Counted from the first letter of the stretch, positions 55,101 to 64,000 are shown. The stretch is DNA of 64,000 nucleotides from Chelonoidis abingdonii (GCF_003597395.2 NC_133771.1:125918276-125982275), one strand, 5' to 3'. The notes: generated by a model from the letters alone, not told the origin. A program made the numbers and translations.

Positions 55101-57083
55101 TTCCCAATCTAACCAGGGAAGTGGGGAAAAAAAGAGGTGGCTGAGTAAGGGTCCATGACCTCACTTGATTGCACGATCTGGACCACAGATACTACAAAAT
55201 AGCAGTTTCATGACTGGAACACGTAAGGTGTCCAAAGGATGCTGTTTTGGCTACCGAAATAATCAAAAAACTTCACAGGTCAAAGAAATAAATGAAGTAC
55301 TTTTCATTGTGTTCTGCCATTTCATATAGGAAAAAGATATTGTCAATCTTCTCCTTCAGACCTTGGCAGTATTTTCTGTACCCCATAAGCATAGCCACTC
55401 AATCTGTAAATTGAAGGAGTGGTAGTCAAATGGGAAGGGTCCAGTTTAAATCTGATCTTTCTTTTAAATCTTTAAATGTACCAAACTTGCTCATTTTTTG
55501 TTTCTGGAGATCAACCCTTTACAAAAAACAAAAAAATTTAACTGCTATTTCCCAAATTTGCTCTTAATATCAGAGGCTTCCATAGACTTCACTAAAATAT
55601 GTACCACTTTTCTACACCTGATATTTCTACCCACACAGCATCCATTTCAAAAGCAGCTGGTTTTTCCTCATCATGCAGGGCTCCTGTAATAACTTGTCTG
55701 AAGCACTGAGACAGATGGTACAAAGAATCTTTTGAGGACTAAAACTTAACACTGCAGATTCCAGACTCACCAACATTTCAAAAAGATAATTACAGCTATG
55801 GAGGTGAGCTAATGAGCTAGTGAAGTAGTAGGGAGCTACATCTAAGCCTGTCTTTGTCCCGCACCAGGCTTGATCTATCCCAAGTGAGCTCATGCCCAGA
55901 ATCTCAAAAGTTGTGGTAGTGAAACACACCTCCTTCCAATACCTTTGAGGATCTGGGACCACAGCTTTATACGGAGCTGCATTATTTTCACACAAAACTA
56001 ATCTATCTACCCCATTGTTTAATTAACACATCTTGATTTCATACTAGCACTAAGGACCACATACTGATATTGGCTTATTAATTGCCAGTGACTGGATGGA
56101 GTTAAGAAAATGTCTCAAAATTATTTTTGATCCTCAGATATATTAAAACAGAATCTATGCTCCACAGGGTGAGAAACTCAGTCTTCATGCTCTTAACTTG
56201 CATATGCAACAAGCCTTAATCTTTGAAAATTATTCATAATTTACATTCAATAACACTAATAATCTTTTGTAGGACACACACAAGATATGGTCTCATGTAG
56301 GCAAAAGCTTAAGAGTACCAATATCAAGTTTCACCCATTTGTAGCATTAACCTCCAGTGTAACTACAAGGGCCACTTTTCACAAATTCTGCCCCATGGGG
56401 AAGCAAAGCCCCGCCTGGGGGAAGGGGCTGGCTGTTCATAAGATGGTCGCTATTGTTCACCGCACGCCCGAGGTTTCAGTGACAGTAAACATTCACGGCA
56501 CACAATTACAGATTTCTCGGCCATTTCCCCATAGCGAGCAGCAGTCCCGTCTGAGCTAGGCGGGATAAGTCTCACACCGCTTTGCTGAAGGCGTGCCAAA
56601 AATGGCGGCCGGGGCTGTTCACCTAACAACGGGCTCGGGTTTGCCGAGTGCCCTAAAGGGAAGCGGGCTGTGAACAGCAACGCAACAAGGGCGCCCCCGT
56701 GGGGAAAGTAACGGGCCCGCGGACAGCCACGAGCTGCTTCTCGGCAGCCACCGCCCGGGCCGAGCTCTGAGCGCGCCAAGATGCGGCCGGTGCCGCCCTG
56801 CCTCGTGCTTCGGCCGGGTCGGCCCCTTCCGCGGGATCGGGCTCAGGCGCGTAACGATCGGGTCAAAAGGACCCGCAGACACGCGAGCTTGAGAGCCGGG
56901 GCCTGGCCCCTCCCCGAGCCCGGGTTTCTCTGCTACAGGAACTCCCCCCCTCACGCCCTGCAGGGACAGCACATGGCGGCGGCCGGGGCCCCGCTCCGTG
57001 CTCGGGCAGCCGTTACCGTTCTGGCCGCGGATCGCCTCCCCGGAGCTCCGCTCCCCGAACACGGCCAGCGACCCCATCTCCAT
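40795..57083 (-). CDS. TCP1: TCP1, CCT alpha (subunit 1 of the TRiC/CCT chaperonin)
   Basis: Twelve coding exons on -: 57083-57017, 54951-54866, 51727-51599, 50141-50044, 49784-49674, 47722-47541, 45740-45614, 44297-44122, 43306-43183, 42091-41899, 41534-41371, 41011-40795. They join to 1674 nt (557 aa plus stop), one residue longer than human TCP1. CCT1 is one of eight subunits of the double-ring cytosolic chaperonin that folds actin and tubulin with ATP. Group II motifs are present: NDGATIL (from residue 57), the nucleotide-binding GDGTTS (88-93), LTTGGIDD in the apical domain and [12 protein letters not shown] in the equatorial domain. The start ATG has a strong context (gaagATGg), and the extra residues are MEMG versus MEG in human. 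Eleven introns, ten GT-AG and the last GC-AG. Identification is secure. Confidence 0.97.
41012..41370 (-). other. TCP1 intron 11, GC-AG type
   Basis: 359 nt. Begins GCAAGT on - after AAATG and ends TTCTTGCAG. Phase forces the GC donor: the nearby GTATCC would bring an early stop. Two stem-loops can be drawn in the 3' half (see findings). Confidence 0.85.
41371..41534 (-). CDS. TCP1: TCP1 exon 11
   Basis: 164 nt. Encodes [40 protein letters not shown] and [14 protein letters not shown]. The last two bases are the start of a Trp codon completed in exon 12. Confidence 0.96.
41535..41898 (-). other. TCP1 intron 10
   Basis: 364 nt, GT-AG. No bounded element seen. A stem with gttc/gaac and acct/aggt arms is possible but not convincing as an RNA gene. 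Confidence 0.6.
41899..42091 (-). CDS. TCP1: TCP1 exon 10
   Basis: 193 nt. Encodes [40 protein letters not shown] and [20 protein letters not shown]. Holds the GGG of the equatorial ATP site. Donor ATG|GTAAGT. Confidence 0.96.
42092..43182 (-). other. TCP1 intron 9
   Basis: 1.1 kb. On - a GTGATGA box followed by aaacaaccgatgtttcacca is visible near 43005-43035, but no D box is found at the right distance. Nothing else recognised. Confidence 0.5.
43183..43306 (-). CDS. TCP1: TCP1 exon 9
   Basis: 124 nt. Encodes [40 protein letters not shown]. Donor AAGAA|GTAAGA. Confidence 0.96.
43307..44121 (-). other. TCP1 intron 8
   Basis: 0.8 kb, AT-rich, nothing recognised. Confidence 0.6.
44122..44297 (-). 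CDS. TCP1: TCP1 exon 8, apical domain
   Basis: 176 nt. Encodes [40 protein letters not shown] and [18 protein letters not shown]. Donor GGAG|GTATGT. Confidence 0.96.
44298..45613 (-). other. TCP1 intron 7
   Basis: 1.3 kb, strongly AT-rich, nothing recognised. Confidence 0.6.
45614..45740 (-). CDS. TCP1: TCP1 exon 7
   Basis: 127 nt. Encodes [40 protein letters not shown] and Q. Start of the substrate-binding apical domain. Acceptor tatatag. Confidence 0.96.
45741..47540 (-). other. TCP1 intron 6
   Basis: 1.8 kb, AT-rich. Longer open frames at about 46400-46830 on - resemble no protein. No element recognised. Confidence 0.5.
47541..47722 (-). CDS. TCP1: TCP1 exon 6
   Basis: 182 nt. Encodes [40 protein letters not shown] and [20 protein letters not shown]. 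Donor CAAG|GTAAGC. Confidence 0.96.
47723..49673 (-). other. TCP1 intron 5
   Basis: 1.95 kb containing the hAT MITE at 48218-48451 and a poly-A run near 49100-49118. Otherwise nothing recognised. Confidence 0.6.
48218..48451. mobile_element. hAT-type MITE in TCP1 intron 5
   Basis: 234 bp from CAGGGGTCCCCAATATTTTT to CAGTCTGGGGACTACTG, with octamers ctctaaac (48210-48217) and ttctaaac (48452-48459), one mismatch. Open frames inside are compositional. Confidence 0.82.
49674..49784 (-). CDS. TCP1: TCP1 exon 5
   Basis: 111 nt. Encodes [20 protein letters not shown], then [16 protein letters not shown]. Acceptor ttcaacag, donor GGAAT|GTATCC, a weak but phase-consistent donor. Confidence 0.95.
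50044..50141 (-). CDS. TCP1: TCP1 exon 4
   Basis: 98 nt. Encodes [20 protein letters not shown] then [12 protein letters not shown]. Acceptor ttcaaacag, donor TGCAA|GTAAGA. Intron 4 (49785-50043) is only 259 nt and holds nothing recognised. Confidence 0.96.
50589..51427 (-). mobile_element. Solo LTR in TCP1 intron 3
   Basis: 839 bp with TGTCAGGGTTCCC at the left and GTTTATGACA at the right. Flanking pentamers tactt (50584-50588) and tgctt (51428-51432) have one mismatch. A minus-strand AATAAA (plus ctttatt near 50937) suggests minus orientation. No internal retroviral sequence. The family is one I associate with turtles. Confidence 0.72.
51599..51727 (-). CDS. TCP1: TCP1 exon 3, ATP-binding motifs
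   Basis: 129 nt, 43 codons in phase 0. Encodes [36 protein letters not shown] and GDGTTSV. Asp89 of GDGTTS contacts the nucleotide in the family. Donor GTG|GTATGT. Confidence 0.97.
51728..52413 (-). other. TCP1 intron 2, part next to exon 3
   Basis: AT-rich, no gene or bounded element recognised. Confidence 0.5.
52838..53126. mobile_element. Inverted-repeat MITE nested in the LTR
   Basis: GGTATGCCTACACT at the left and AGTGTAGCCATACC at the right, with tttag exactly on both sides. Interior of cagcgctggga/tcccagcgctg palindromes. The TTA within the flank fits a Harbinger-type 3-bp target duplication, but the superfamily is uncertain. Confidence 0.75.
53194..53623. mobile_element. Insert bounded by TCACAGGG, nested in the LTR
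   Basis: Begins tgtcacagggtccgcgc and ends gccctgtcacaggg. It separates the TATA-like box from the rest of the host LTR. It is pyrimidine-rich with a poly-G run near 53557. It may be a small LTR or a DNA element; no clean target duplication was found. Confidence 0.45.
54866..54951 (-). CDS. TCP1: TCP1 exon 2
   Basis: 86 nt. Encodes [20 protein letters not shown] then KMLVDDIG. Acceptor tatacag, donor GGT|GTAAGT. The [12 protein letters not shown] stretch is a group II chaperonin signature. Confidence 0.97.
54952..56380 (-). other. TCP1 intron 1, AT-rich part
   Basis: No exon or bounded element recognised. A minus-strand open frame at 55627-55995 resembles no known protein. Confidence 0.5.
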
Positions 57084-57480
57084 CTTCCCGCGCGCAGAGA
57101 GGCGATACGCGCTGCCCCAAAAGAATCCGCCGGTGACGCCGCAAGGCTTGCTGGGAAACTGGCCCCCAACCGCAGTGTCTGATGGGGAGAGAACACAGCA
57201 CAGCAAGGAGGAAGGAACGATGGTGAAGCATGATGATGTTTTAACAGTTCTGTCCAATCCAGCAGCCCCTTGCAGTGCGGCGCAGAAGGTGCCTAGATTG
57301 AAGGTTGTGATTGGATTCTGAGATTACCAACGCGTCTGCTTCCGGAGGGCCCCCCCGAGTCACGTTGCATGTTGGGTAAGCGGGCGGGAGCAGGGCCAGC
57401 AGCGACAGTTATTTTTCTCCTTCCAGGAGGTTCCAGAAGGCGTGGGGGCGGGGCCTGGCCTAGGGATGCCCAGCACAGCC
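56390..57480 (-). promoter_or_regulatory. TCP1 CpG island promoter
   Basis: CpG-rich from within intron 1 to about 400 bp upstream of the start codon. CCAAT boxes lie at 57254-57258 (+) and 57310-57314 (as attgg). A CRE-like ggtgacgcc lies near 57131, and ttgctgggaaac (57148) and gcatgttggg (57366) resemble ZNF143-type cores. YY1-like atggcggc motifs lie near 56601 and 56973. In mammals this island is shared with divergent MRPL18, but no MRPL18 exon is seen to the right. Confidence 0.75.
57017..57083 (-). CDS. TCP1: TCP1 exon 1
   Basis: 67 nt. Encodes [20 protein letters not shown] then QN and one base. A second ATG two codons on also has a good context, and the first is chosen because it is more upstream and aligns with the family start. 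Donor AACG|GTAACG. Confidence 0.95.
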
Positions 57481-57495
57481 GTGGTTGCTTCACAG

Positions 57496-59259
57496 TGGTG
57501 GTTCCCAAACTACCAATCTCTGAATCCCCTTTTACTAAAATGTTAAGTCTCGTGAACCCCTTCTTAAAAGTGAATATTTCCAGAGCTTTTCCCCTTTACC
57601 TGAGTATAAATTATAAAAGCAGTGAGCTTGGAAATACAAAATTTGTTTTTCTGACATGCTCATTACACTCTAGTTATTATTTATCATTACAGTGTTTTTA
57701 TTACGTTACGAAAATGGCAACACTCTTCCCAGATCTCACTTCCCTAGCTTGTATCGAGGCTCCTATGTTTCATCAAGGAGTATCAGACGTGAAACAGCAT
57801 GAAGGTATTAAAGAAGCCAACTTGAGTTCCTCCTACACAAGCACTCAGGTCTTGAGCAGTCCAGGCAAACAATACACATTACAACAAAGCTTAAACGTGT
57901 TCTTCATATTAATTTTTTTAAAAAAAATACTAGCTGCCTATTTAATTTTAAAAACAGCAAAAAATATCCAACTCCGTCTCCATGTCTTATGAGTCTTGAA
58001 GTTTAAATCTACTCAGTGTGATAGAGATGCTTGCTTTGATCCACTTAGCTCTTGGAAGTCCAGGAGCTCTGGGCTGCTGGCCCTGTTCTGCCCAGGGTCC
58101 CTAGGGACAGCTCTCACTGCCTGTGACATTATTGATATAATCTGGGACCATATAGAACATAGTTGCAACCAAGGTCCTGTAGTGGCACCAAATCTTATGT
58201 AAAAGGGGTCATATAAGGTGTCTAAGAGCAGGTTACGGGTTGCTGATTATGATTATATGTATGTATCATTTTGTAGTTGAAGTTATGAGTGTTGGCTCTA
58301 TACTGTCTGTATTTCAAATTTGTGCTGTGCTTCTGGGAGACATCCCAGACAAGTTGGTATTAGCTCTACCTAACCTGCTTGATGGCCCATTAAGCACCAT
58401 CAGCTACACAATTGACCCATGGAGAGGAGGCAGATAGCCTTATAACTCAGCAAAGTATGCAGGGACTTGCCCATGTGACTCCAGACTCCATTTTGCTGTA
58501 ATTTTCCACAGTAAGAACAAAGAGGTTCTTACACCTGGAAAAGCCTATATAAGGCTGATGCCTCATCTCCATCTTGTCTTCAATCGTGCTTCTTACCTCT
58601 GGAGGAACTTTGCAACAAACTGAAGCTCTGAACAAAGGACTGCTGACCCATCCCAATGGGGGATGTACTCCAGAAACTTGATTTAAACCTGCAGTTTACT
58701 TCATCACTGTCAAAGCCTGAACTAAGAACTTTGCCATTACTGTATGTAATTGATTCAATTTAACCAATTCTAGCTCTCATCTATATCTTTTCCTTTATGA
58801 ATAACCTTTAGATTTTAGATTCTAAAGGATTGGCAACAGTGTGATTTGTGGATAAGATCTGATGTGTAAATTGACCTGGGTCTGGGGCTTGATTCTTTGG
58901 GATTAAGCAAGCCTTTTTCTTTTATTGGGTGTTGGTTTTCATAACCATTACCCTAGGACGAGTGGCACTGGTGGTGGATACTGGGAGACTGGAGTGTCTA
59001 AGGGAATTGCTTGTGTGACTTGTGGTTAGCCAGTGGGGTGAAACCAAAGTCCTCTTGTCTGGCTGGTTTGGTTTGCCTCAGAGGTGGAAACCCAGCCTTG
59101 GCTGTAACTGTCCTGTTTAAGCAATTGGTCCTGAATTGGCACTCTCAGTGCCTCCAGAACCGCCCCATCACTCTGCCATTAGGGATTTTTTTCCACGAGA
59201 ACCCCCAATAACATTTTGTGAACCCCCAGGGTTCACAAACACCAGTTTGGGAACCACTG
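57496..59259. mobile_element. hAT element interrupted by a solo LTR
   Basis: Left end ggtggttcccaaactac and right end gtagtttggg-like agtttgggaaccactg are inverted. The octamer cttcacag lies on both sides (57488-57495 and 59260-59267). The LTR at 58122-59172 splits it into about 0.63 kb and 0.08 kb, so the hAT copy is the older. The long plus-strand frame at 57369-57992 crosses the left boundary and is spurious. Confidence 0.78.
58122..59172 (+). mobile_element. Solo LTR, family 1, copy 2
   Basis: 1051 bp, colinear with 19281-20366. Starts TGTGACATTATTG and ends CCCCATCACT, with the pentamer ctgcc exactly at 58117-58121 and 59173-59177. TATA-like cctatataagg near 58544 and a poly(A)-like gaataacc near 58799. 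Same orientation as copy 1. Confidence 0.85.
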
Positions 59260-59300
59260 CTTCACAGGAACAAAGCCACTGCCGAGACAGCCCCTCCTTG

Positions 59301-59893
59301 TGTTAGGCCTAACTGGAAATGTATCACAAAGCCAGTTATGCAACCTGAACAAAGTCAGGCTACAGAGGCTTCTGGGTAATCATAAGTGAAAAACGTCCGG
59401 AGCTGCCTGTCTCTCACAGAGTCAGGCAACCATAAGATAAAGAAAGGAACGGCATTCCTGGCATGGTACCAGAGTGTACTGTGTTAGGAACAATGGCAAA
59501 ACTCCTGTTCAGTCTCTGTTTCTTTCTGACTCCCTCATTATTACTCACATAAATCGTATCATTCTTGTTTGTAGTAATTGTTAGGCAGTATTATTCATAT
59601 TAATCATATAGTTTTAACAAAAATATATACATAATAAAGGTTTTGGGTTTTAGTAATTAGTAAAAGGGGGTTGGACTGCTAAATGAATAATTTGTGACGC
59701 GAGGGAACTGTCTATAAAATCATATGCTAGTTGTAAAGAAGCAAGCTGGTTCTCTCTGGAGACGAGCTGCTCTCTATTGATGCGTGCACTTGTCAATAAA
59801 GAGCATTTGATCGGACCTTGCTGGTGTTGCCTGTCACTCTCGCGGTCAGACAACGAACTGTGTGCCAGTATTGGGGCACCGGGGTCCCCAACA
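59301..59893 (+). mobile_element. Solo LTR, retroviral, 593 bp
   Basis: TGTTAGGCCTAAC at the left and GGTCCCCAACA at the right, with cttg exactly on both sides (59297-59300 and 59894-59897). TATA-like tctataaaat lies near 59710 and caataaagag near 59793. A 4-bp duplication fits gammaretrovirus-like integrases. No internal region follows. Confidence 0.8.
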
Positions 59894-59897
59894 CTTG

Positions 59898-60975
59898 CAT
59901 GGTGCAAGCGAGCTTCAGTGCCTGTCTCTGGACAGGGCCCAGCGCGCCTCCGCCCCCGTGCCACACACGCCAAGGGGCCGACTCAGCAGGGCACAGTCCC
60001 TGCGGACTCAGTGCTGAGTGGTTCGGACGTTCTCAGTCCCACATGTTCATGTCATTGGGCTTCGCCTAACAGTGAGGAAACAAGCTGCAGACTAGCTTCG
60101 TGCCCACCGGCAGTGGGTCCCAGACCGTGGAAGCCCTAGATCTGCCAGGGCCATGCCACCCCAGGCCCACGTTGTCCCTCCAGTCCCCGCCCCTTCTCCA
60201 GTGCCGGGATTGTTGGAAACTGCAAATGTCCTCCCTGGACTTGGGAGGTTTTAACTGTAGGAAGCCAAGGTGTTGCCTTAGTAGCCAGAAACCTAGCCGA
60301 TGTCTTCTTGCATTTTAGCAACAAGGCACAGGGCTAATTCCCTAGTGCTTGGTGTAAACTTGGAATTGAGCAGAACGGAGCCATTATCATCTGCAAAAAT
60401 AATCCAATACAGTTTTTCAGTAGTCTGCAGCCCCACGAGACTGCATTTTAGCTTGATAACTAATTGCAAAATTAACCAAATGTACAGCACTACCCAACAC
60501 TTCAGTCCACCTAAGAATAACAAAGAAAAACAAGCTCCTTTAATTTTTCTTTTGTTATTAATATTAAAAATATATATATTAAATAAAGAGCCAGAAGTCA
60601 TCTCTATTTAATCTAGCCCCCATTTGAAATTCCCGAAAATGCTGGTGGAGTCACTTTGCCTTCCTTCTCTAATTCTGGCCTTAGTGAGGTCACAGACAGA
60701 TCTGAGAAGGCATAATGTGCTTGGGTAAATTCTAGTTTGAACCAAGCTGTCCTGAAATGTCTGATTGTAAACTTCAAACCAGCTTTTGATTCTATCAAAG
60801 GCCACATAGAATTTCTCATTGAGTACTTCATATTTAAAAATTAGGCAATCAAGAATAATGTTCTGTATGATGGAGCAACACTCCCATTTCTGTTCATCTT
60901 ATTCTATAGTAAGATTTTCTTGATCTGCACAATCTCTGTCTGCCCCAGCTATCTCTTGTATACATTTTAGATATT
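59898..60975. other. Intergenic DNA, GC-rich then AT-rich
   Basis: 59898-60240 is GC-rich without recognisable exons; the remainder is AT-rich. I looked for MRPL18 and found no match. Confidence 0.4.
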
Positions 60976-60987
60976 TCATCTGCTAAG

Positions 60988-61458
60988 TATCAGAGGGGTA
61001 GGTGTGTTAGTCTGGATCTGTAAAGGATAAATGGACACAAATCAGATATTAGGAATGGCAATATACAAAAACCTGTAGGAGAACACTTCAACCTCCCTGG
61101 AGACACAATAGCAGATTTAAAGGTAGCCATTCTGCAGCAAAAAAACTTCAGGACCAGACTTCAAAGAGAAACTGCTGAGCTACAGTTTATCTGCAAATTT
61201 GACACCATCAGCTCAGGATTAAACAAAAACTGTGAATGGCTAGCCAACTACAAAAGCAGTTTCTCCTCCCTTGGTTTTCACACCTCAACTGCTAGAAGAA
61301 GGCCTCATCCTCCCTATTGAACTAACCTTATTATCTCTAGCCCTGCCCCTGGAAATTTCCACTACATGCATCCGACCAAGTGGGTATTCACCCACGAAAG
61401 CTCATGTTCCAATATGTCTGTTAGTCTGTAAGGTACCACAGGACTCTTTGCTGCTTTT
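60988..61458 (+). mobile_element. Near-complete SINE with 12-bp target duplication
   Basis: 471 bp. tRNA-like head tatcagaggggtaggtgtgt then tagtctggatctg, a middle with aacacttcaacctccctgga, and tail catccgaccaagtgggtatt then cacaggactctttgctgctt. The 12-mer tcatctgctaag is exact on both sides (60976-60987 and 61459-61470), as expected for LINE-driven insertion. Fragments of related SINEs lie at 5350 and 9361. Confidence 0.85.
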
Positions 61459-61470
61459 TCATCTGCTAAG

Positions 61471-61850
61471 ATAATTTCTATCTCCATTTTTAAAGATAAG
61501 ATAATAAGACTTAAATGCTAGCCTGAAAGGCTAATGCTTGTAGAGTGTACAGCTGTAAACAGATTTCATGAAAAACCAAGAAATAAAGAACTAGTGACAA
61601 GTATATACAAATCTGATTTAAATTTTTTTAAATGTAAATTGTAAAAAAAAATATATAAATTAAAAGTAACTTAAAAATTGTATCTAACCTGACCAGCCTT
61701 TCAGCAAATTCACTCAATATGAGCTACCTCCTAACTAGTAAGGAAGGAGAAATAAAAGACATGCTTTTGATGACATCCCATCCTGTGCATTGATGGGTCC
61801 CTATTGGAGAAATGGCAGGAATTCAGGAAATTTCACTTCCTCCCCTTTTC
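61471..61850. other. Intergenic DNA, nothing recognised
   Basis: AT-rich, no features seen. Confidence 0.4.
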
Positions 61851-61854
61851 CTAG

Positions 61855-62506
61855 AGTTGTGATCACCAATTGGTCAATGGCTATCAACTGGTTGATCCTA
61901 GAAGATCTCCCAGTTGATCGCGATCTCAGGTGGAGAAGTGGGGCTGCTGCTAAGGCAGGCTCCCTGCCTGCCCTGGGGGGCGGGGGAGAGTCTTCCTCCA
62001 TGTGCTGCTCCTGCCTGCAAACACTGCCCCTATAGCTCCAGTTGGTCAGGAAGGGGAACTGTGGCCAATGGGAGCTGCAGGAGCAGAGGTTGCAGAGAAG
62101 GGCAGCACACGGAGCCACATGCCCCCCACAGGGGTGTGTTGGCCCCTTCCAGGACCAGTGTGGGGCCTGGTAGGCGGGGAGCCTCTGTTAGCAGCAGCTA
62201 TGCTGCACCACAGACCACTGGAGGTAAGTGCTGCCTGGCAGGAGGCTGCACCCTAACCCCCAGACCTGAGCCCCCTCCCAGAGCCGGTACCACAAACCCC
62301 CTCCTGCACCGCAAGCCCCAGCCATGAGCCAGTACCCCAAACCTCTCACACCCCAACCCTGAGCCCCCTCCCAGAGCTAGCACCCCAACCCTGAGTCCCC
62401 TCCTGGAGCCAGCACACCGTTCCTCCTCCTACACCCCAACACCCTGCCCCAGGCTCAGCCCAGAGCCCCTTCCCACACTGCAAATCCCTAGGCCCCAGCC
62501 CAGAGC
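61855..62506. mobile_element. GC-rich hAT-like repeat
   Basis: Starts near gttgtgatcaccaattggtc and continues as ccccaaccctgagccccctc-type sequence much like the interior of 27689-28342. The right end is not clear. Open frames on both strands are compositional. Confidence 0.4.
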
Positions 62507-62508
62507 TA

Positions 62509-62629
62509 GGGTGACCAGATGTCCCAATTTTATAGGGACAGTCATGATTTTGGGGTCTTTTTCTTATACAGGCTCTTATTACCCCCCCGACCCCCATCTT
62601 GATTTTTCACATTTCCTATCTGATCACCC
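62509..62629 (-). mobile_element. TA-flanked MITE, copy 4
   Basis: GGGTGACCAGATGTCCC to CTATCTGATCACCC with TA at 62507-62508 and 62630-62631. Same orientation as copy 3. Confidence 0.78.
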
Positions 62630-62681
62630 TACCCAGACCCCACCCCCTACCTCACCTAGCTCGGTGAAAGTGAGTTGAGGG

Positions 62682-63284
62682 TGTTGTGGGCAGATAGACT
62701 GCTTAGGCGAACAACAGTGGTAGTCCGTGCCCGGAGTGCTTCAGCTCCAATAAACACACCGAGTGGGAGAAATCAGCAAGGTTTATTTGAGATCTCAAAG
62801 TGGTGCTGGGAGACTTGACCTGCCTCAAATCCAGCACGAGTTAATACAAGCAGGTTACCTTTTTTTATACTTTACCTCTAGCTAAGCCGTCCCTTTTCCC
62901 CCCTCCCCCTTCTCCCCCTATAGCAGTTACATTAATCAGTGTCATTAAACTGTTAAACTCAAATCTGGCGACTACATGTCTAGTTCATTAGGCCTACTTC
63001 TTTGAACTACTATCTTGTCCTGTCCAGAGGTGTTTTATTTCACTCCCTTGTGGCAGAAGTATGCAGGCCTCATTATTTCTGCTCCATACAAGCTTGAGCG
63101 GCCTTGCAACTGAAAAGGCTGCGGACACCTGGCCTTTTGTTTTATGGGCCTGCTAGGTCAATTAGAGTTTAACATGGACGGACTTTTGCTCATGAGAGGC
63201 CTAAGGGAAAACTCCATATTCTTATAGCCTTTACCTTTTAAAATTACTTAGAGTAATGCTTAGTGACACTTAGTGGTCTCAACA
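62682..63284 (-). mobile_element. 3' LTR of an endogenous retrovirus
   Basis: 603 bp on -, starting TGTTGAGACCAC and ending CTGCCCACAACA. Directly 5' on - lies a purine tract (caaaggagggaat, 63285-63298) that serves as plus-strand primer in retroviruses. TATA-like GTATAAAAA near 62870 and AATAAA at 62782-62787 are in U3-R order. Related to 24160-24637. Confidence 0.75.
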
Positions 63285-63304
63285 ATTCCCTCCTTTGAGA
63301 ATAC

Positions 63305-63958
63305 TCAACAACCTTTTGGCTGAGTTTTCTCATACTCTGCGGACAAGAATTGATTAAATGCTATGGAGCTAGGGCTTTCAATAACAGGGTACATTGGGAG
63401 TTTTGGGGAGCGGGGGTTACAAAGCTTATGAAGAAGCATCTTAATACAGGCTATTAGGATCAGGGTGACTATACACAGTATTACCCCGGTGAGGAGGAGA
63501 CGCACAAGGCCCCCTCCTATTCCTCCCAAGTTGGGCAACCAACTCTAGAGGAAGTCAAAAGTGACAGGTTCCCTTTCCTGGGCCTTCCACTCCTTTAAAG
63601 CTTGTTCGGCCGACAGGATGTGTTTGTTAATGTCCTCTGCATTTTCTGGAACATAAGTACAGCATTCACTTCCAATAAGGGCACATACTCCGCCCTGTGA
63701 AGCCAGAACATAATCTAGGGCCTGGCGGTTTTGCAGGGATAGTAACCGGAGCTGATAAAGCTCAGAGCTGATGCCTTTTTCTATAGCCAGGGTTTCATTG
63801 GCAAACTTGGTGAGGAACACAGAAAGCCTTCGATAAAGTTGGGCCAGTCGTCCCACCCCATATGATGGAAGGAGGATCATACCAAGCCTGTCTCCCTCGC
63901 TAACGGGCTCTGGGGTGGCATATAGAGACCTGCGCTGCCTGGGGCGGCCATACGGGGC
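63305..63958 (-). pseudogene. Endogenous retrovirus env, transmembrane subunit, broken
   Basis: Read on -, a basic RQRR site (63929-63940) that resembles the SU/TM cleavage site is followed by a hydrophobic start, then LQNRQALDY and a CX6CC cysteine cluster near 63650-63670. This is the order of a gammaretrovirus-type TM protein. After an in-frame TAG (63545-63547) the same frame continues into a membrane anchor (LLLTGVILCIVTLILIACI) and a short tail ending at 63305. Another in-frame TAA lies just upstream of the cleavage site (63959-63961). With these stops the copy cannot make a full Env. The rest of the provirus would lie right of the window. Confidence 0.8.
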
Positions 63959-64000
63959 TTAGGCCAGGACCCACAGCGGAGGGGCAAGGAATCCCTGGTA

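Noticed and set aside
57369..57992. 207-aa plus-strand frame near TCP1, possible MRPL18
   Set aside because: It crosses the boundary of a hAT element, and no MRPL18 residues are recognisable in it or in the rest of the right flank.
57496..59260. Reading the whole segment as one composite LTR
   Set aside because: Separate inverted ends with octamers outside and an LTR with pentamers inside show two nested insertions.

Overview
The window is vertebrate nuclear DNA, most likely from a turtle (Testudines). It has long introns, three CpG-island promoters and a dense load of reptile-type repeats: hAT non-autonomous elements with 8-bp target duplications, TA-flanked MITEs, solo LTRs, a tRNA-like SINE and CR1 scraps. 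I match several families to turtle genomes from memory only, so the taxon is an inference.

Two complete protein genes are supported exon by exon. ACAT2 (cytosolic acetoacetyl-CoA thiolase) lies on + at 25198-40484, with 9 coding exons encoding 397 aa. TCP1 (CCT alpha, subunit 1 of the TRiC chaperonin) lies on - at 40795-57083, with 12 coding exons encoding 557 aa. All splice phases close and no internal stop remains. The genes converge: their stop codons are 310 bp apart, and their poly(A) signals face each other so that the 3' ends abut or overlap by a few bases. A third CpG island at about 2.1-3.2 kb has strong leftward (-) splice donors. It probably starts a gene that runs off the left edge, which I cannot name.

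Layout: 1-3.3 kb, repeat end, AT-rich DNA and the unidentified CpG island. 3.3-25 kb, intergenic repeats. This part holds a 25-N gap at 11725-11749, flanked by two near-identical ~3 kb blocks plus a ~0.5 kb block repeated beyond, which looks like two overlapping contigs or haplotypes laid end to end. 25-40.5 kb, ACAT2. 40.7-57.5 kb, TCP1, whose introns carry LTRs and MITEs. 57.5-59.3 kb, a hAT element split by a younger solo LTR, directly outside the TCP1 promoter. 59.3-62.7 kb, solo LTR, SINE and MITEs. 62.7-64 kb, the 3' LTR and decayed env transmembrane region of an endogenous retrovirus on -.

ACAT2 makes acetoacetyl-CoA for cytosolic sterol synthesis and TCP1 folds actin and tubulin. Their adjacency is an old vertebrate synteny rather than a pathway link. 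I found no new functional system. The most notable observations are the assembly duplication, the near-zero spacing of the ACAT2/TCP1 3' ends, a GC-AG intron in TCP1 and several nested transposon insertions that can be dated relative to each other.
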